Shown here one piece after another: positions 1 through 8,925 of a DNA stretch of 64,000 nucleotides; position 1 is the stretch's first letter; each line of letters opens with the position of its first letter. A program made the translations under genes and the position numbers. This DNA is from UMGS1975 sp959600905 (lineage in GTDB: Bacteria; Bacillota; Clostridia; Christensenellales; QAND01), in NCBI GenBank assembly GCA_959600905.1, contig CAUGNO010000001.1, forward strand, positions 124,001 through 188,000. The letters run 5' to 3'. Below the pieces are notes generated by a model. That model worked only from the letters and a program-made list of their open reading frames with translations, was not told the origin of the DNA and did no database searches.

Positions 1-595
1 CGTCTTCCGAAAGCTCTTTAGCGCCAGCCTCTACCATCATCACGGCATCCTTTGTACCGGCAACGGTCAGATTCAAACGCGAAGCCTCCATTTGCTCTAG
101 CGTAGGATTCAAAATATATTCGCCATCCACCATGCCGACTACCACGGCAGCCGTTGGGCCGGCAAAGGGAATATCGCTGATAGATAAAGCAACCGAGGAG
201 CCAATCATTGCATACACTGCCGGCGGAATGTCTTGATCCACTGACAATACCGTGGCAATGACCTGTACATCGTTTCTATAGTTTTTGGGAAACAGCGGAC
301 GAAGCGGGCGGTCAATCAAACGGCTTGTCAGCACTGCTTTTTCCGTAGGACGGCCTTCACGCTTAATAAACCCTCCAGGGATCTTGCCGACTGCATACAT
401 TTTTTCTTCAAATTCGCAGCTCAGCGGGAAAAAGTCAATGCCTTCACGCGGCTTGGCACTGGCCGTCGCCGTTACCAACACAGCCGTATCGCCGCAGCGC
501 ACAATGCAAGAGCCGCCAGCTTGCTGTGCATACTTGCCGGTTTCGATGGTCAGCTTTCTGCCCGCCACCTCTGTTGTGAATATTCTTTCTTCCAT
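1..595 (-). CDS. pnp: Polyribonucleotide nucleotidyltransferase (PNPase), N-terminal part, cut by window edge
   Basis: PNPase degrades RNA 3'-to-5' by phosphorolysis and works in mRNA turnover. The visible 198 or so residues begin MEERIFTTEVAGRKL and cover the first RNase PH core domain, with the family motifs PGGFIKREGRP and SRLIDRPLRPLFP. The ATG at 595 follows a purine-rich stretch. The catalytic second PH domain, KH and S1 domains lie beyond the left edge. It is the last visible gene of the rimP-to-pnp operon and follows rpsO, the usual arrangement, with a hairpin between the two genes. Identification is secure; only the rest of the gene is unseen. Confidence 0.95.
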   Translation of the reverse strand, partial: MEERIFTTEVAGRKLTIETGKYAQQAGGSCIVRCGDTAVLVTATASAKPREGIDFFPLSCEFEEKMYAVGKIPGGFIKREGRPTEKAVLTSRLIDRPLRPLFPKNYRNDVQVIATVLSVDQDIPPAVYAMIGSSVALSISDIPFAGPTAAVVVGMVDGEYILNPTLEQMEASRLNLTVAGTKDAVMMVEAGAKELSED

Positions 596-633
596 CTTTC
601 GTTTTCTACTCCTTCTTGGCATACGTGCCCGGT

Positions 634-664
634 ATAAAAAGATAGAGCGAGTAACACCCGCTCT
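634..664 (-). terminator. Hairpin with U-tract between rpsO and pnp
   Basis: On the minus strand an 8-bp stem (AGAGCGGG pairing with CTCGCTCT around a TGTTA loop) is followed by a run rich in T. It sits between the rpsO stop and the pnp start. It may be a leaky terminator, or an RNase processing site as at the rpsO-pnp junction of other bacteria. Visible structure is clear; its role is inference. Confidence 0.7.
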
Positions 665-674
665 AATAAGTGGC

Positions 675-938
675 TTAGTGGCGCAGACCCAATTCAGCAA
701 TTAGCTTTCTGTATCTCTCAATATCCTTTTCCTTGAGGTAATTGAGCAGACCGCGGCGACGGCCAACCATCTGCAATAGACCACGACGAGAATGATGATC
801 TTTTTTGTTGAGCTTTAGATGCTCGTTCAGATGATTGATTCTTTCCGTCAAAAGTGCGATTTGCACTTCCGGAGATCCGGTATCCCCTTCATGGGTGGCA
901 AACTGCTGCATGATTTCTGCTTTGCGTTCTTTTGTCAT
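675..938 (-). CDS. rpsO: 30S ribosomal protein S15
   Basis: S15 is a primary 16S rRNA binding protein of the small-subunit platform. The 87-aa product has the normal length and the family core GDTGSPEVQIALLTERIN followed by HHSRRGLLQMVGRRRGLLNY. The ATG at 938 has an AAGGAG Shine-Dalgarno about seven bases upstream. A separate promoter in the 130-bp gap behind the fusion gene probably gives it extra transcription. Its leader contains a GC-rich stretch that could carry the autoregulatory S15 site known in other bacteria; that is inference. Confidence 0.98.
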   Translation of the reverse strand: MTKERKAEIMQQFATHEGDTGSPEVQIALLTERINHLNEHLKLNKKDHHSRRGLLQMVGRRRGLLNYLKEKDIERYRKLIAELGLRH

Positions 939-1027
939 GTTTTCATACTCCTTTTATGATAATACCCCCGCCGCCCGTGCCTGCCGCCGGAGAACAGCGC
1001 ACAACACAGAACGTGGTTGACAAAAAA

Positions 1028-1056
1028 ATAGTATCATATCCCTATTGCTTTGTAAA
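1028..1056 (-). promoter_or_regulatory. Sigma-A-type promoter for rpsO-pnp
   Basis: Minus-strand TTTACA, a 17-bp spacer and TACTAT lie just past the end of the upstream fusion gene. The transcript leader of about 85 nt includes a GC-rich segment between about 960 and 1000 that could fold as an S15 control site. Confidence 0.65.
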
Positions 1057-1067
1057 CTACTTTTCCA

Positions 1068-2384
1068 TTATTCGACCATGCTTTTTCGTATTTTCTCCAT
1101 CTGTGCTTTGTCTACTCCGATCTGCAAAAGATAATCGTGTACCGTTCCAAATCGCTCTTTGATCAACGACAAAGTACGCTGCATATTATCAGGCGACGTC
1201 CCAAACATAAATTTGGGCGCATGTACGCCGGCCTCCGCCAGCTCTTTTTCACGTTTTTGGATAAAGACTGTCAAATACTTTTCACTGACTGCATAATCGC
1301 CTATGATGATTTCTTCCGGAACCTTTGCAATGGTCAACAGCAGCATGGCCGTTAAACCGGTTCGATCCTTTCCTGCCGTGCAGTTAAATAAAATACAGTC
1401 GTTTGGATGGTCTGCTATGATATCCATCACGCGCTTGAAGGACGCCTGGCTATCCAAAATCAAGCCTCTGTAAATATCAAACAGAGAGCTGGGCATGTTC
1501 TTGCCCATATCTTCCGGCTTTTGGGAATTGATTTCATCCAGCATCGGCACATGATAATATGCAACGTCTTTATATCCGTCCAAACGGCTGGGATGATCTG
1601 ATACTTCATAGGTAGATCGAAGGTCTATCACACAGTGTACGCCATAAATATATAACGCTTCACGATCCTGCTCTGTTAGGCTGTCTGTTGCTGCGGCACG
1701 TAGAAAACGATGCTCTTTTGTCCGTTTTCCATCCTCCGTTTGGTATCCGCCGAGCTCTCTCGCATTCAAAATGCTTACCAAATTCAATGGCTGGTTGATT
1801 GCTTGTTCCATGTCTAGCTCTCCATCCTCCTTAAAATCTCTTCCCAGTAGTGCATTGGCCAGATGATCTTCATGGTGCAACAGCGCATCCCGGATGCGCG
1901 TGCTAGAAACCGCTTTTCCAAACATAGAAACGGTTGGCACCACAACAGCGGACAAGGCCGGATGTGCTGCACAATAGGCCCTTAAATGCACTATATCGCC
2001 CTGGCCCTGGAAGCCGTAGCGGAAATCCTCTCCGCAATACACACACGACACGCGGCCATCCTGAGCTAGCATATCCAAAAAGTCCTCTTTTGTCGTTGAT
2101 CGGATTCGGTCAAACGTCATGACAAGGGTATAATCAAATCCCATAGACGCAAATATCGCCAGCTTTTCGTCAATGGATAATAAACTTCTTCCCAACGCCT
2201 TTTCCTTTTCAGGATGTGGGGTGCTGGCAAAGGTAAATACACAGCTTGGCCGCCCTGCACTGTGAGCATTTTTCAAACATTGCTTCAGCAATGCCTGATG
2301 CCCTACATGCACTCCGTCAAATTGTCCCAAAGCCATATGAACGTGTTTGCCGTTTAGTTTTGCCAATTCCGTTATTCGTTGCAT
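1068..2384 (-). CDS. FMN adenylyltransferase (RibF N-domain) fused to a tyrosine/dual-specificity phosphatase
   Basis: This 438-aa protein sits where ribF normally sits (truB-ribF-rpsO). Residues 1-185 match the FAD synthetase half of RibF: GQFDGVHVGH at 20-29, GEDFRYGFQGQGD at 118-130, and SSTRIRDAL at 160-168, ending in the typical ANALLGRDF. The riboflavin kinase domain that should follow is absent. Residues 200-438 instead resemble the MptpB-like phosphatase family, with ILNARELGGY, VIDLRS and the P-loop NCTAGKDRTG at 334-343 (Cys335, Arg341). The first half predicts FMN-to-FAD conversion; the substrate of the second half is unknown. I start at the ATG at 2384, which has a strong GGGAGGAG site and overlaps the end of truB by 13 bp; an upstream in-frame start at 2465 lies inside truB and looks spurious. 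The reading frame is continuous, so this is not an obvious assembly break. Confidence 0.88.
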   Translation of the reverse strand: MQRITELAKLNGKHVHMALGQFDGVHVGHQALLKQCLKNAHSAGRPSCVFTFASTPHPEKEKALGRSLLSIDEKLAIFASMGFDYTLVMTFDRIRSTTKEDFLDMLAQDGRVSCVYCGEDFRYGFQGQGDIVHLRAYCAAHPALSAVVVPTVSMFGKAVSSTRIRDALLHHEDHLANALLGRDFKEDGELDMEQAINQPLNLVSILNARELGGYQTEDGKRTKEHRFLRAAATDSLTEQDREALYIYGVHCVIDLRSTYEVSDHPSRLDGYKDVAYYHVPMLDEINSQKPEDMGKNMPSSLFDIYRGLILDSQASFKRVMDIIADHPNDCILFNCTAGKDRTGLTAMLLLTIAKVPEEIIIGDYAVSEKYLTVFIQKREKELAEAGVHAPKFMFGTSPDNMQRTLSLIKERFGTVHDYLLQIGVDKAQMEKIRKSMVE

Positions 2385-3274
2385 GGCTCCTCCCAAATCA
2401 CCTTGACTGTTTGCACCCCTGTCTGTGTACGCTTTGCAATGCCCATGAATATATCGTTTACCCACAGCTGACAGGGACGTTCATAGGTCTCCGGCATCTC
2501 CTGAATCCATGCCGGATCAATGGGTTGCCCACAAAGAACAGCTCTTTTGGCCATGCGGGATAAATAGATTCTCTCCATTTCTATGCATCCACTTTCCATT
2601 GGCTGTAAAATGGCATGGACAGCACCTATTTGAAAAGCATGTTCTATTTCCTCCAGCGTCACGCTTTCCTCTATCCGAAATCCGCCGGTTTGGGTGCGCA
2701 ATAAAAAGCTTAGATGGGCTACCGTTCCTAGCATTTTACCCCAATCCTGGCAAAGAGTGCGAATATATGTTCCCTTACTGCATCGTACCCGAAATAAAAA
2801 CCGGTTTGTTTCCGTTTGCTCTAAAAATTCCGTTTCATAGATCTCTACAGGCCGTTCAGGAATATCTACATTTTTGCCCTTACGGGCAAGATCCACCAGC
2901 TTTCTCCCATCCTTTTTCAAAGCAGAATACATCGGCGGTCTTTGATAGATTGTGCCTTTCGTACTTTCCAAAACAGACTGAAACTGCTCTTTTGTAATCT
3001 CTCCGCTTCGCCTACAAATAACTTTTCCCTGCGAATCCAGCGTATCGGTTTCCAGCCCAAAATAAATTTCGCCAATGTATTCCTTTTGCCCCTGCATCGC
3101 ATATTCAACAAGGCGCGTTGCCTTTCCAATGAAAATCGGAAGCACTCCGGCAGCATAGGGATCCAGCGTTCCGCTATGGCCAATCTTTTTGATACCAGAC
3201 ATTCTCCGCATAAACGATACAACATTTTGGCTCGTCATGCCCGGCGGCTTTAGTACATTGATGATCCCGTTCAT
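2372..3274 (-). CDS. truB: tRNA pseudouridine(55) synthase
   Basis: TruB converts U55 in the T-loop of tRNAs to pseudouridine. The 300-aa product has the catalytic motif GHSGTLDPYAAGVLP near residues 33-47, with the active-site Asp, plus the family blocks RPPMYSALKKDGRKL and VRCSKGTYIRTLCQDWG. A C-terminal PUA-like region follows. The start overlaps the nrnA stop as ATGA, showing tight translational coupling, and its 3' end overlaps the start of the fusion gene. Confidence 0.96.
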   Translation of the reverse strand: MNGIINVLKPPGMTSQNVVSFMRRMSGIKKIGHSGTLDPYAAGVLPIFIGKATRLVEYAMQGQKEYIGEIYFGLETDTLDSQGKVICRRSGEITKEQFQSVLESTKGTIYQRPPMYSALKKDGRKLVDLARKGKNVDIPERPVEIYETEFLEQTETNRFLFRVRCSKGTYIRTLCQDWGKMLGTVAHLSFLLRTQTGGFRIEESVTLEEIEHAFQIGAVHAILQPMESGCIEMERIYLSRMAKRAVLCGQPIDPAWIQEMPETYERPCQLWVNDIFMGIAKRTQTGVQTVKVIWEEPCNE

Positions 3275-4239
3275 CGCGAGCCCAAAGTCCTTTCCAGCAT
3301 CTGTTTTACTTCGTCAACAGCCTGGGGCAATGTCATTTTCAACGTAAACCCAGAAGCGGCCCTATGCCCTCCTCCGCCGTATTGCGCGGCAAGATCGGCG
3401 ACATTGATTTCATTGCGCGAGCGAAGGCTGCCCTTGATGCCATCCTCTTTTTCTCGCAGCATCAAAGAAATCTCAACACCGTCGATCTCTCTGGCCACAT
3501 CAATCAATCCTTCACAATCGCTCTGATCACATCCGCACTCCGATAAATCCTGATTGGTAATCGTTACCATCGCGGCCTTTCCACCGCAAAAGATTTCCAA
3601 GCTTTCAATGGCACGGCCCAGCAGCTTGGTTTTTCCCAACGTTTTTCTATGATACACATCATAACAGACGTCTGCAATGCTTGCCCCATTATCCAAAAGC
3701 TGCGCCGCCATCTGTAAGGTACGCGGGGTTGTATTTCGAAATCCAAAATGCCCAGTATCCGTCGAAAGGGCCAGCATCAAACAAGTAGCCAAATCTCCTT
3801 TGAGCGGTACATGCAGCCTTTCTGCAATCTGATACACAATTTCGGCCGTTGCCGCGGCTTTGGGCTCGATCCATTGCAGATCCCCAAACCCTTGATTGGA
3901 AATATGGTGATCGATGACGACAATACGGCTGTCTTTCTGCACAAGCGACGGGCATTCAAGCCTGGAGGGGTCTGAAATATCGATACAAACAATATTCGGA
4001 TATGCCTTTGCCTGTTCCGGTTTGGTAATGCATGGCGCCAGCGGCATGGTTCGATACATAAAAGGAATCTGTTCATCTACTACAAACTGAACACGTTTTC
4101 CCAATGCCTTTAACACTAAAAAAAGGGCGGAGCCGCTGCCAAATGCATCTCCGTCAGGATTAATATGCGGAAGAATGGTGAACCCATCTTCCGCATGGAA
4201 AAATTCAATAATCTTTTTCTGTTCGCTTTTCATCATCAT
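3271..4239 (-). CDS. nrnA: DHH-family bifunctional oligoribonuclease / PAP phosphatase
   Basis: NrnA-type enzymes degrade very short RNAs and hydrolyse 3'-phosphoadenosine 5'-phosphate. The 322-aa product shows the DHH signatures in order: HINPDGDAFGSG near the N-terminus, CIDISDPSRL, VVIDHHISN near residue 110, and GGGHRAASGF of the DHHA1 domain near the C-terminus. All metal-binding His and Asp residues of these motifs appear intact. The gene start lies inside the end of rbfA (three consecutive Met codons at 4239, 4236 and 4233; which is used is unclear) and it overlaps truB by 4 bp. Confidence 0.93.
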   Translation of the reverse strand: MMMKSEQKKIIEFFHAEDGFTILPHINPDGDAFGSGSALFLVLKALGKRVQFVVDEQIPFMYRTMPLAPCITKPEQAKAYPNIVCIDISDPSRLECPSLVQKDSRIVVIDHHISNQGFGDLQWIEPKAAATAEIVYQIAERLHVPLKGDLATCLMLALSTDTGHFGFRNTTPRTLQMAAQLLDNGASIADVCYDVYHRKTLGKTKLLGRAIESLEIFCGGKAAMVTITNQDLSECGCDQSDCEGLIDVAREIDGVEISLMLREKEDGIKGSLRSRNEINVADLAAQYGGGGHRAASGFTLKMTLPQAVDEVKQMLERTLGSR

Positions 4240-4579
4240 TCACAACCTGATCAATCAGCTGGCTCATATTCACCGCATACGCAATGGAATCATCCGCCAC
4301 AAAATGAAGTTCCGGCACGCGGCGAAGTTCCAACCTTTGCGCCAATTCGCGGCGGATAAACCCGTTAGCACGGGCAAGGCCCTCTATGGCGCTGTCCAGT
4401 TGCGCTTTATCGCCATAAACACTGATATATATTTTTGCATGTGCCAAGTCGCGCGTGACCTCCGCACGCACGACGCTGACCATACCGCTGAGCCCCGGGT
4501 CCTTCACTGCCGTTGCAATGATGGCCTCTATCTCGCGGCGTACTTCTTCATTGATTCTCTGAGTCCGAAAACTAGGCAT
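4205..4579 (-). CDS. rbfA: Ribosome-binding factor A
   Basis: RbfA helps late maturation of the 30S subunit at the 5' end of 16S rRNA. The 124-aa product has the usual size and the conserved pattern RTQRINEEVRREIEAII, VRAEVTRDLAHAKIYISV and RRVPELHFVADDSIAYA. Its ATG shares one base with the infB stop (TAATG), so it is probably translated by re-initiation after infB. Confidence 0.96.
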   Translation of the reverse strand: MPSFRTQRINEEVRREIEAIIATAVKDPGLSGMVSVVRAEVTRDLAHAKIYISVYGDKAQLDSAIEGLARANGFIRRELAQRLELRRVPELHFVADDSIAYAVNMSQLIDQVVNDDEKRTEKDY

Positions 4580-7230
4580 TATTGCTTCACTTCTTCCTGT
4601 GTGAACGCCTCTACCACATCGCCGATTTTAATGTCATTGTAGTTCTCCAGGCTCAAGCCACACTCAAATCCGGATACGACTTCTTTTACGTCGTCCTTAA
4701 AGCGTTTTAACGAAGCCAAGTGTCCTTCATACACCACAACATTATCGCGCAGCAAACGCACCTCGCAGTTGCGTAAAAGCTTACCATCCTGTACCATGCA
4801 GCCGGCAATGGTGCCGATTGCAGATACCTTAAACGTTTCACGAACCTCTGCATGCCCCAGCACAACCTCTTCAAAGACAGGCTCCAGCATACCTTTCATG
4901 GCCTTTTCAATGTCCTCGATGGCTTGATAGATGATGCGGTACAAACGAATGTCTACCCCATCCTTTTCGGCCTGTGTACGGGCCGATGCATCAGGCCGTA
5001 CATTAAATCCAATGATAATGGCGTTGCTAGCGCTTGCCAATAGAATATCCGTGGAAGTGATGGCCCCTACGCCGCCATGGATGCACTTAACACGCACTTC
5101 CTCATTGGATAGCTTCTCTAAGGAGGACTGAACAGCCTCCACACTGCCCTGTACGTCTGCTTTTACAATCAAATTCAGTTCCTTGATCTGCCCTTCATTG
5201 ATCTGGTCAAAGAGATCATCCAAAGAAACCTTACTCGTTGCTTTTGTTTTTTCAATCTTGATACGGTTTTTGCGTTCTTCTACGATTTGGCGGGTCAATG
5301 CGCTGGTTTCCACCGCATACATTGTTTCCCCTGCCTCCGGTACAACGTCAAAGCCCAACACCTCGACCGGCATGCTCGGCGTTGCCTTTTGCACACGCTG
5401 GCCGCGGTCATTCAGCATTGCTTTGATACGGCCGCTGGCCATACCCGCAATCACAGTTTGCCCCACTTCCAACGTACCATTCTGGATCAGCACAGTGGCT
5501 ACCGGGCCACGACCTTTATCCAGCTTTGCCTCTACAATCGCACCCTTGGCCAAGCGATTGGGATTTGCTTTCAGATCCTGTACCTCGGCTACAAGCAATA
5601 CCATTTCCAGCAGGGTATCCAACCCCTGGTGCGTCCGCGCAGAAACAGGTACAACGATGGTATCGCCGCCCCAATCCTCACAAACGAGGCCATATTCCGT
5701 CAATTCCTGCTTTACACGATCAGGGTTGGCATCCGGAAGGTCGATCTTATTGACAGCTACAATGATCGGCACCTCCGCCGCCTTTGCATGGTTGATCGCT
5801 TCTATCGTCTGCGGCATAATACCATCGTCTGCCGCTACAACTAAGATTACAACATCTGTTACCTGAGCCCCACGGGAGCGCATGGCCGTAAACGCCTCAT
5901 GGCCAGGCGTATCCAGGAACGTAATGCTTTCCCCATTCACATCTACCGTATAGGCCCCAATATGCTGTGTAATACCGCCTGCTTCGCCGGCCGTTACGCG
6001 GGAAGAACGGATTGCATCCAACAAAGAGGTCTTACCGTGGTCTACATGTCCCATAATGGTAACCACCGGCGGACGTTTTACCAGATCCTTCTCATCGTCC
6101 ACGGTATCGTTTTCCGAAATTAACTGCTCTTCGGCAGACTGTTCTATCTTTTGCTCCAGCTCTACGCCAAATTCGCTGGCCACCAAAAATGCCGTATCGA
6201 AATCAATTTCATGGTTAATCGTGGCAATGATGTTAAGCATCATCAGCTTTTTGATGATTTCCGTAGCAGGCTTCCCAATTCTTTCCGCCAATGTTTTTAC
6301 GGAAACGGTATCTCCTGTAATCACGGCCTTATCGATTTTGATGGGCTCCGGCTTGGGCGCTTGCTGCTGGCGCTTACGCGGACGGCGGCCGCGAATGACC
6401 TCGTCCAAACCGCCCTGCTTTGCATAACGCTCCTTTTCCAGCTGCTTTTTGCTCTTTTGGCGCTTATCGTTATCAAATACACGCGTATAGCTATTTTTCT
6501 TGGGATCATAGTTGCTGACGCGCCCTTTTTCTATCGGCGGCGCAATAGGAGCGGCCGAACGCGGCCTGCTTCCTGCTCCCATGCGGTTATGATCTTGCCT
6601 AGATCTTTCACCCATAGGACGCTGCGGACGATTTCCCTGCTGCGGGCGGCCCATCCTATTATCCTGCCGCGGTCTATTCTGCTGGCTATGTGCGGCCTGC
6701 GGGTTTTCCCGCATACGCTGTGCATTGCGCGCCGCTGCATCGTCACGCAGCACGCCGCCCTGACGACGTGCCAATCGTTCGGCCGGGCGCTCAAATTTAG
6801 GTTTAGGCGGCTCCGGTTTTTCTTCTTTGTGTTGCATAGGCTCCGATGCCTTTGGCGCCACAGCATCCGACGCATTCTCCCGTTTTTGGGGCGCCGCATC
6901 CTCCTTAGGGCTTTCGTCCTTTGTTTCTATTGTTTTGGCATCCTTTTGCTGTGCGGTCTGCTCTGTTGAAACAGCCGCTTTCTCTGCGGGGGCTGGCGTT
7001 ATAGCCGCCGTCTTTTGCGGTTCAGCAACAGGCTCTTCCGCCTTGGCCGTTCCTTGAGACTGCTGCTCTCTCGCCTTGCGCACCAATTCTGCCTCCAGCT
7101 TTCGCAGAGAATCTGTCTGCGCACGCAAATAATCCTGCACGTCCTTCATTGCGCGCAGTTGATCGTTGGCGTTTTTTGCAACCGCCTTGGCCACATCGTT
7201 GATTTTGATTTTCCCTGTTGTTTCGGTCAT
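4579..7230 (-). CDS. infB: Translation initiation factor IF-2
   Basis: IF-2 is the GTPase that brings initiator tRNA to the 30S subunit and promotes subunit joining. The 883-aa protein has a long low-complexity linker rich in Glu, Lys, Pro, Gln and Arg (about residues 50-300), an IF2-N domain near 305-360, and the G domain with GHVDHGKT at 394-401, DTPGH at 440-444 and NKID near 495, followed by the beta-barrel and C-terminal fMet-tRNA domains. The ATG at 7230 has a GGGGGG Shine-Dalgarno. It follows ylxQ by 22 bp. Confidence 0.98.
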   Translation of the reverse strand: MTETTGKIKINDVAKAVAKNANDQLRAMKDVQDYLRAQTDSLRKLEAELVRKAREQQSQGTAKAEEPVAEPQKTAAITPAPAEKAAVSTEQTAQQKDAKTIETKDESPKEDAAPQKRENASDAVAPKASEPMQHKEEKPEPPKPKFERPAERLARRQGGVLRDDAAARNAQRMRENPQAAHSQQNRPRQDNRMGRPQQGNRPQRPMGERSRQDHNRMGAGSRPRSAAPIAPPIEKGRVSNYDPKKNSYTRVFDNDKRQKSKKQLEKERYAKQGGLDEVIRGRRPRKRQQQAPKPEPIKIDKAVITGDTVSVKTLAERIGKPATEIIKKLMMLNIIATINHEIDFDTAFLVASEFGVELEQKIEQSAEEQLISENDTVDDEKDLVKRPPVVTIMGHVDHGKTSLLDAIRSSRVTAGEAGGITQHIGAYTVDVNGESITFLDTPGHEAFTAMRSRGAQVTDVVILVVAADDGIMPQTIEAINHAKAAEVPIIVAVNKIDLPDANPDRVKQELTEYGLVCEDWGGDTIVVPVSARTHQGLDTLLEMVLLVAEVQDLKANPNRLAKGAIVEAKLDKGRGPVATVLIQNGTLEVGQTVIAGMASGRIKAMLNDRGQRVQKATPSMPVEVLGFDVVPEAGETMYAVETSALTRQIVEERKNRIKIEKTKATSKVSLDDLFDQINEGQIKELNLIVKADVQGSVEAVQSSLEKLSNEEVRVKCIHGGVGAITSTDILLASASNAIIIGFNVRPDASARTQAEKDGVDIRLYRIIYQAIEDIEKAMKGMLEPVFEEVVLGHAEVRETFKVSAIGTIAGCMVQDGKLLRNCEVRLLRDNVVVYEGHLASLKRFKDDVKEVVSGFECGLSLENYNDIKIGDVVEAFTQEEVKQ

Positions 7231-7252
7231 CCTTGTCCCCCCGTAAAACGGT

Positions 7253-7540
7253 TTATACTTTCAATATCTGCTCAGCAAAGCTGCTTTGCAAAATCGCCAG
7301 ACACAAGCGTCCCGGCTTTCCAGCCGCAGACCCTGGATCTGTCATCTCCATATACGGTATTTTATAATGTCCGCATAAATTTTGATAGCCTTTTTTGGTA
7401 TTTTCTGCACAATCTTTATCCAAAAGCACGAGCTTGGCTTTTCTTCCGCGTATCGCGGACTCTACAGCCGTTGCGCCCGCTACACACTGCCGCGCCCTGG
7501 CTGCAAACCCGATCATGGTTTTTGCCCTTTGCTCATCCAT
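7253..7540 (-). CDS. ylxQ: YlxQ-like L7Ae-family RNA-binding protein
   Basis: A 95-aa L7Ae/L30e-type protein, a family that binds kink-turn RNA. The family-like blocks are MIGFAARARQCVAGATAVESAI and KLVLLDKDCAENT. Its place between ylxR and infB is the standard Firmicute location. I choose the ATG at 7540, which overlaps the ylxR end by 8 bp; the longer frame to 7573 would run deeper into ylxR without a ribosome site. Its exact cellular RNA target is not established from sequence. Confidence 0.85.
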   Translation of the reverse strand: MDEQRAKTMIGFAARARQCVAGATAVESAIRGRKAKLVLLDKDCAENTKKGYQNLCGHYKIPYMEMTDPGSAAGKPGRLCLAILQSSFAEQILKV

Positions 7541-7787
7541 CTTTTTGTATCTCTTCTTCCAAAGCTTGCGCAACTTCAGGCGTCAGCCTGATCGATTTAT
7601 TTTTCATTGCAAGTCGTAAGCAATCCATGTTCTTGCAAACATAGGCTCCACGCCCTTGTGCTTTCCCCGAAAGATCGGCGCTCTGTGCGCCCTCTTTAGG
7701 CTGCACAATGCGCAACAGATCCTTTTTTGGTTTCATCTGTTTACAGCCTATGCACATTCTCATGGGTACTTTTCGTTTTTTCATCAT
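7533..7787 (-). CDS. ylxR: YlxR family protein (RNase P modulator RnpM type)
   Basis: An 84-aa basic protein with the family signature RMCIGCKQMKPKKDLLRIV and the block GRGAYVC. YlxR proteins bind RNA and have been linked to RNase P control in Bacillus (family knowledge). GAGGA lies seven bases before the ATG and the gap after nusA is only a few bases, so it is co-transcribed in the nusA-infB operon. Confidence 0.92.
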   Translation of the reverse strand: MMKKRKVPMRMCIGCKQMKPKKDLLRIVQPKEGAQSADLSGKAQGRGAYVCKNMDCLRLAMKNKSIRLTPEVAQALEEEIQKDG

Positions 7788-7790
7788 GAA

Positions 7791-8894
7791 TTATTCCTCA
7801 GTCGGTGTCTGCTCCCATCTTTCTTGTTCCAGAAGCTCATCGTACATTTCCTGCGCCTGGGATTGGCTCTTGATGTCTGTTTTCCAGCCCGTCAAACGAG
7901 CTGCAAGCTTTGCATTGATGCCCCTCATCCCAATGGCCAAAGAAAGCTGATTATCCGGCACGATCACCTTGGCCGCATGCTCATCCTCATTGATTTGTAC
8001 CATGATTACCTTCGCTGCGCTCAAAGAGGCCGCAATAAACTCAATCGGGTCAGAGCTCCACGGAATGATGTCGATCTTTTCCCCGCGCAGCTCATCTACG
8101 ATCTGCTCTACACGGCTACCCTTTGGGCCTACGCAAGACCCTACGGCATCAACCTGGTCATCAACAGAATATACCGCTACTTTGCTGCGCACACCCGGCT
8201 CGCGCGAAATCGCTTTGATCTGCACCGTACCGTCCATCACTTCCGGAATCTCCAATTCGAACAAACGCTTTACAATTTCACGATTCTTTCTGGAAACGAT
8301 AACCGGCGTATCTTTGCCGCGCACCTCTCTATCCACCTTTAGGATATATACCTTAAGACGGTCTCCCGGCTGGTAGGTTTCTCCCTCTACCTGCTCGCTC
8401 ATGGGCAGCAGCGCAACATTTTTCCCCAATTCCACATAAACATTGCCATTTTCTACCCGTTGGATTACGCCTGTCATGATCTCATGCAGCTTTCCATTGA
8501 ATTCATTGAATACAATATCTCTTTCCGCTTCCTTTAGGCGCTGTAAGAGCACCTGCTTTGCAGTTTGTGCCGCAACACGGCCAAACGAAGCCGGCGTTTT
8601 GTCCTCTTCAACAATGTCTCCGATGCCAAAATCGCCCATCTTACGCGCTTCTGCCAAAGAGAGGTACATATTCGGATCCATCTCTTCGGTTACTTCTTCA
8701 ACGACTTCACGCTGAGAGAACACCTTAAAATCTCCCGTTTCACGATCTACCTCTGCACGTACATTACCTTCAGTGCCGTAATGGTTGCGATACGCTTTCT
8801 TTAGCGCCTCATGAATCGCTTCGTATAAAATCTCTTCATCAATACCGCGCTCTTTTTCAATCGCGCTAATGGCTTCTACCAGGCCGTTATTCAT
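7791..8894 (-). CDS. nusA: Transcription termination/antitermination factor NusA
   Basis: NusA binds RNA polymerase and nascent RNA to control pausing and termination. The 367-aa length fits the Firmicute form without the proteobacterial C-terminal repeats. Seen in order: the N-terminal RNAP-binding domain (MNNGLVEAISAIEKERGI), an S1 domain, and two KH domains including VGPKGSRVEQIVDELRGEKIDI and AIGMRGINAKLAARLTGWK. It lies between rimP and ylxR as expected. Confidence 0.97.
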   Translation of the reverse strand: MNNGLVEAISAIEKERGIDEEILYEAIHEALKKAYRNHYGTEGNVRAEVDRETGDFKVFSQREVVEEVTEEMDPNMYLSLAEARKMGDFGIGDIVEEDKTPASFGRVAAQTAKQVLLQRLKEAERDIVFNEFNGKLHEIMTGVIQRVENGNVYVELGKNVALLPMSEQVEGETYQPGDRLKVYILKVDREVRGKDTPVIVSRKNREIVKRLFELEIPEVMDGTVQIKAISREPGVRSKVAVYSVDDQVDAVGSCVGPKGSRVEQIVDELRGEKIDIIPWSSDPIEFIAASLSAAKVIMVQINEDEHAAKVIVPDNQLSLAIGMRGINAKLAARLTGWKTDIKSQSQAQEMYDELLEQERWEQTPTEE

Positions 8895-8925
8895 AATTTC
8901 CCTATGCCTCCCGCTGTGCTTGCTC

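Noticed and set aside
2385..2465. Longer N-terminus for the RibF-like fusion
   Set aside because: It runs inside truB in another frame with no ribosome site; the ATG at 2384 has GGGAGGAG.
6151..6969. Plus-strand 272-aa frame opposite infB
   Set aside because: It is antisense to the low-complexity part of IF-2, has no ribosome site and reads as a shadow of a strong coding gene.
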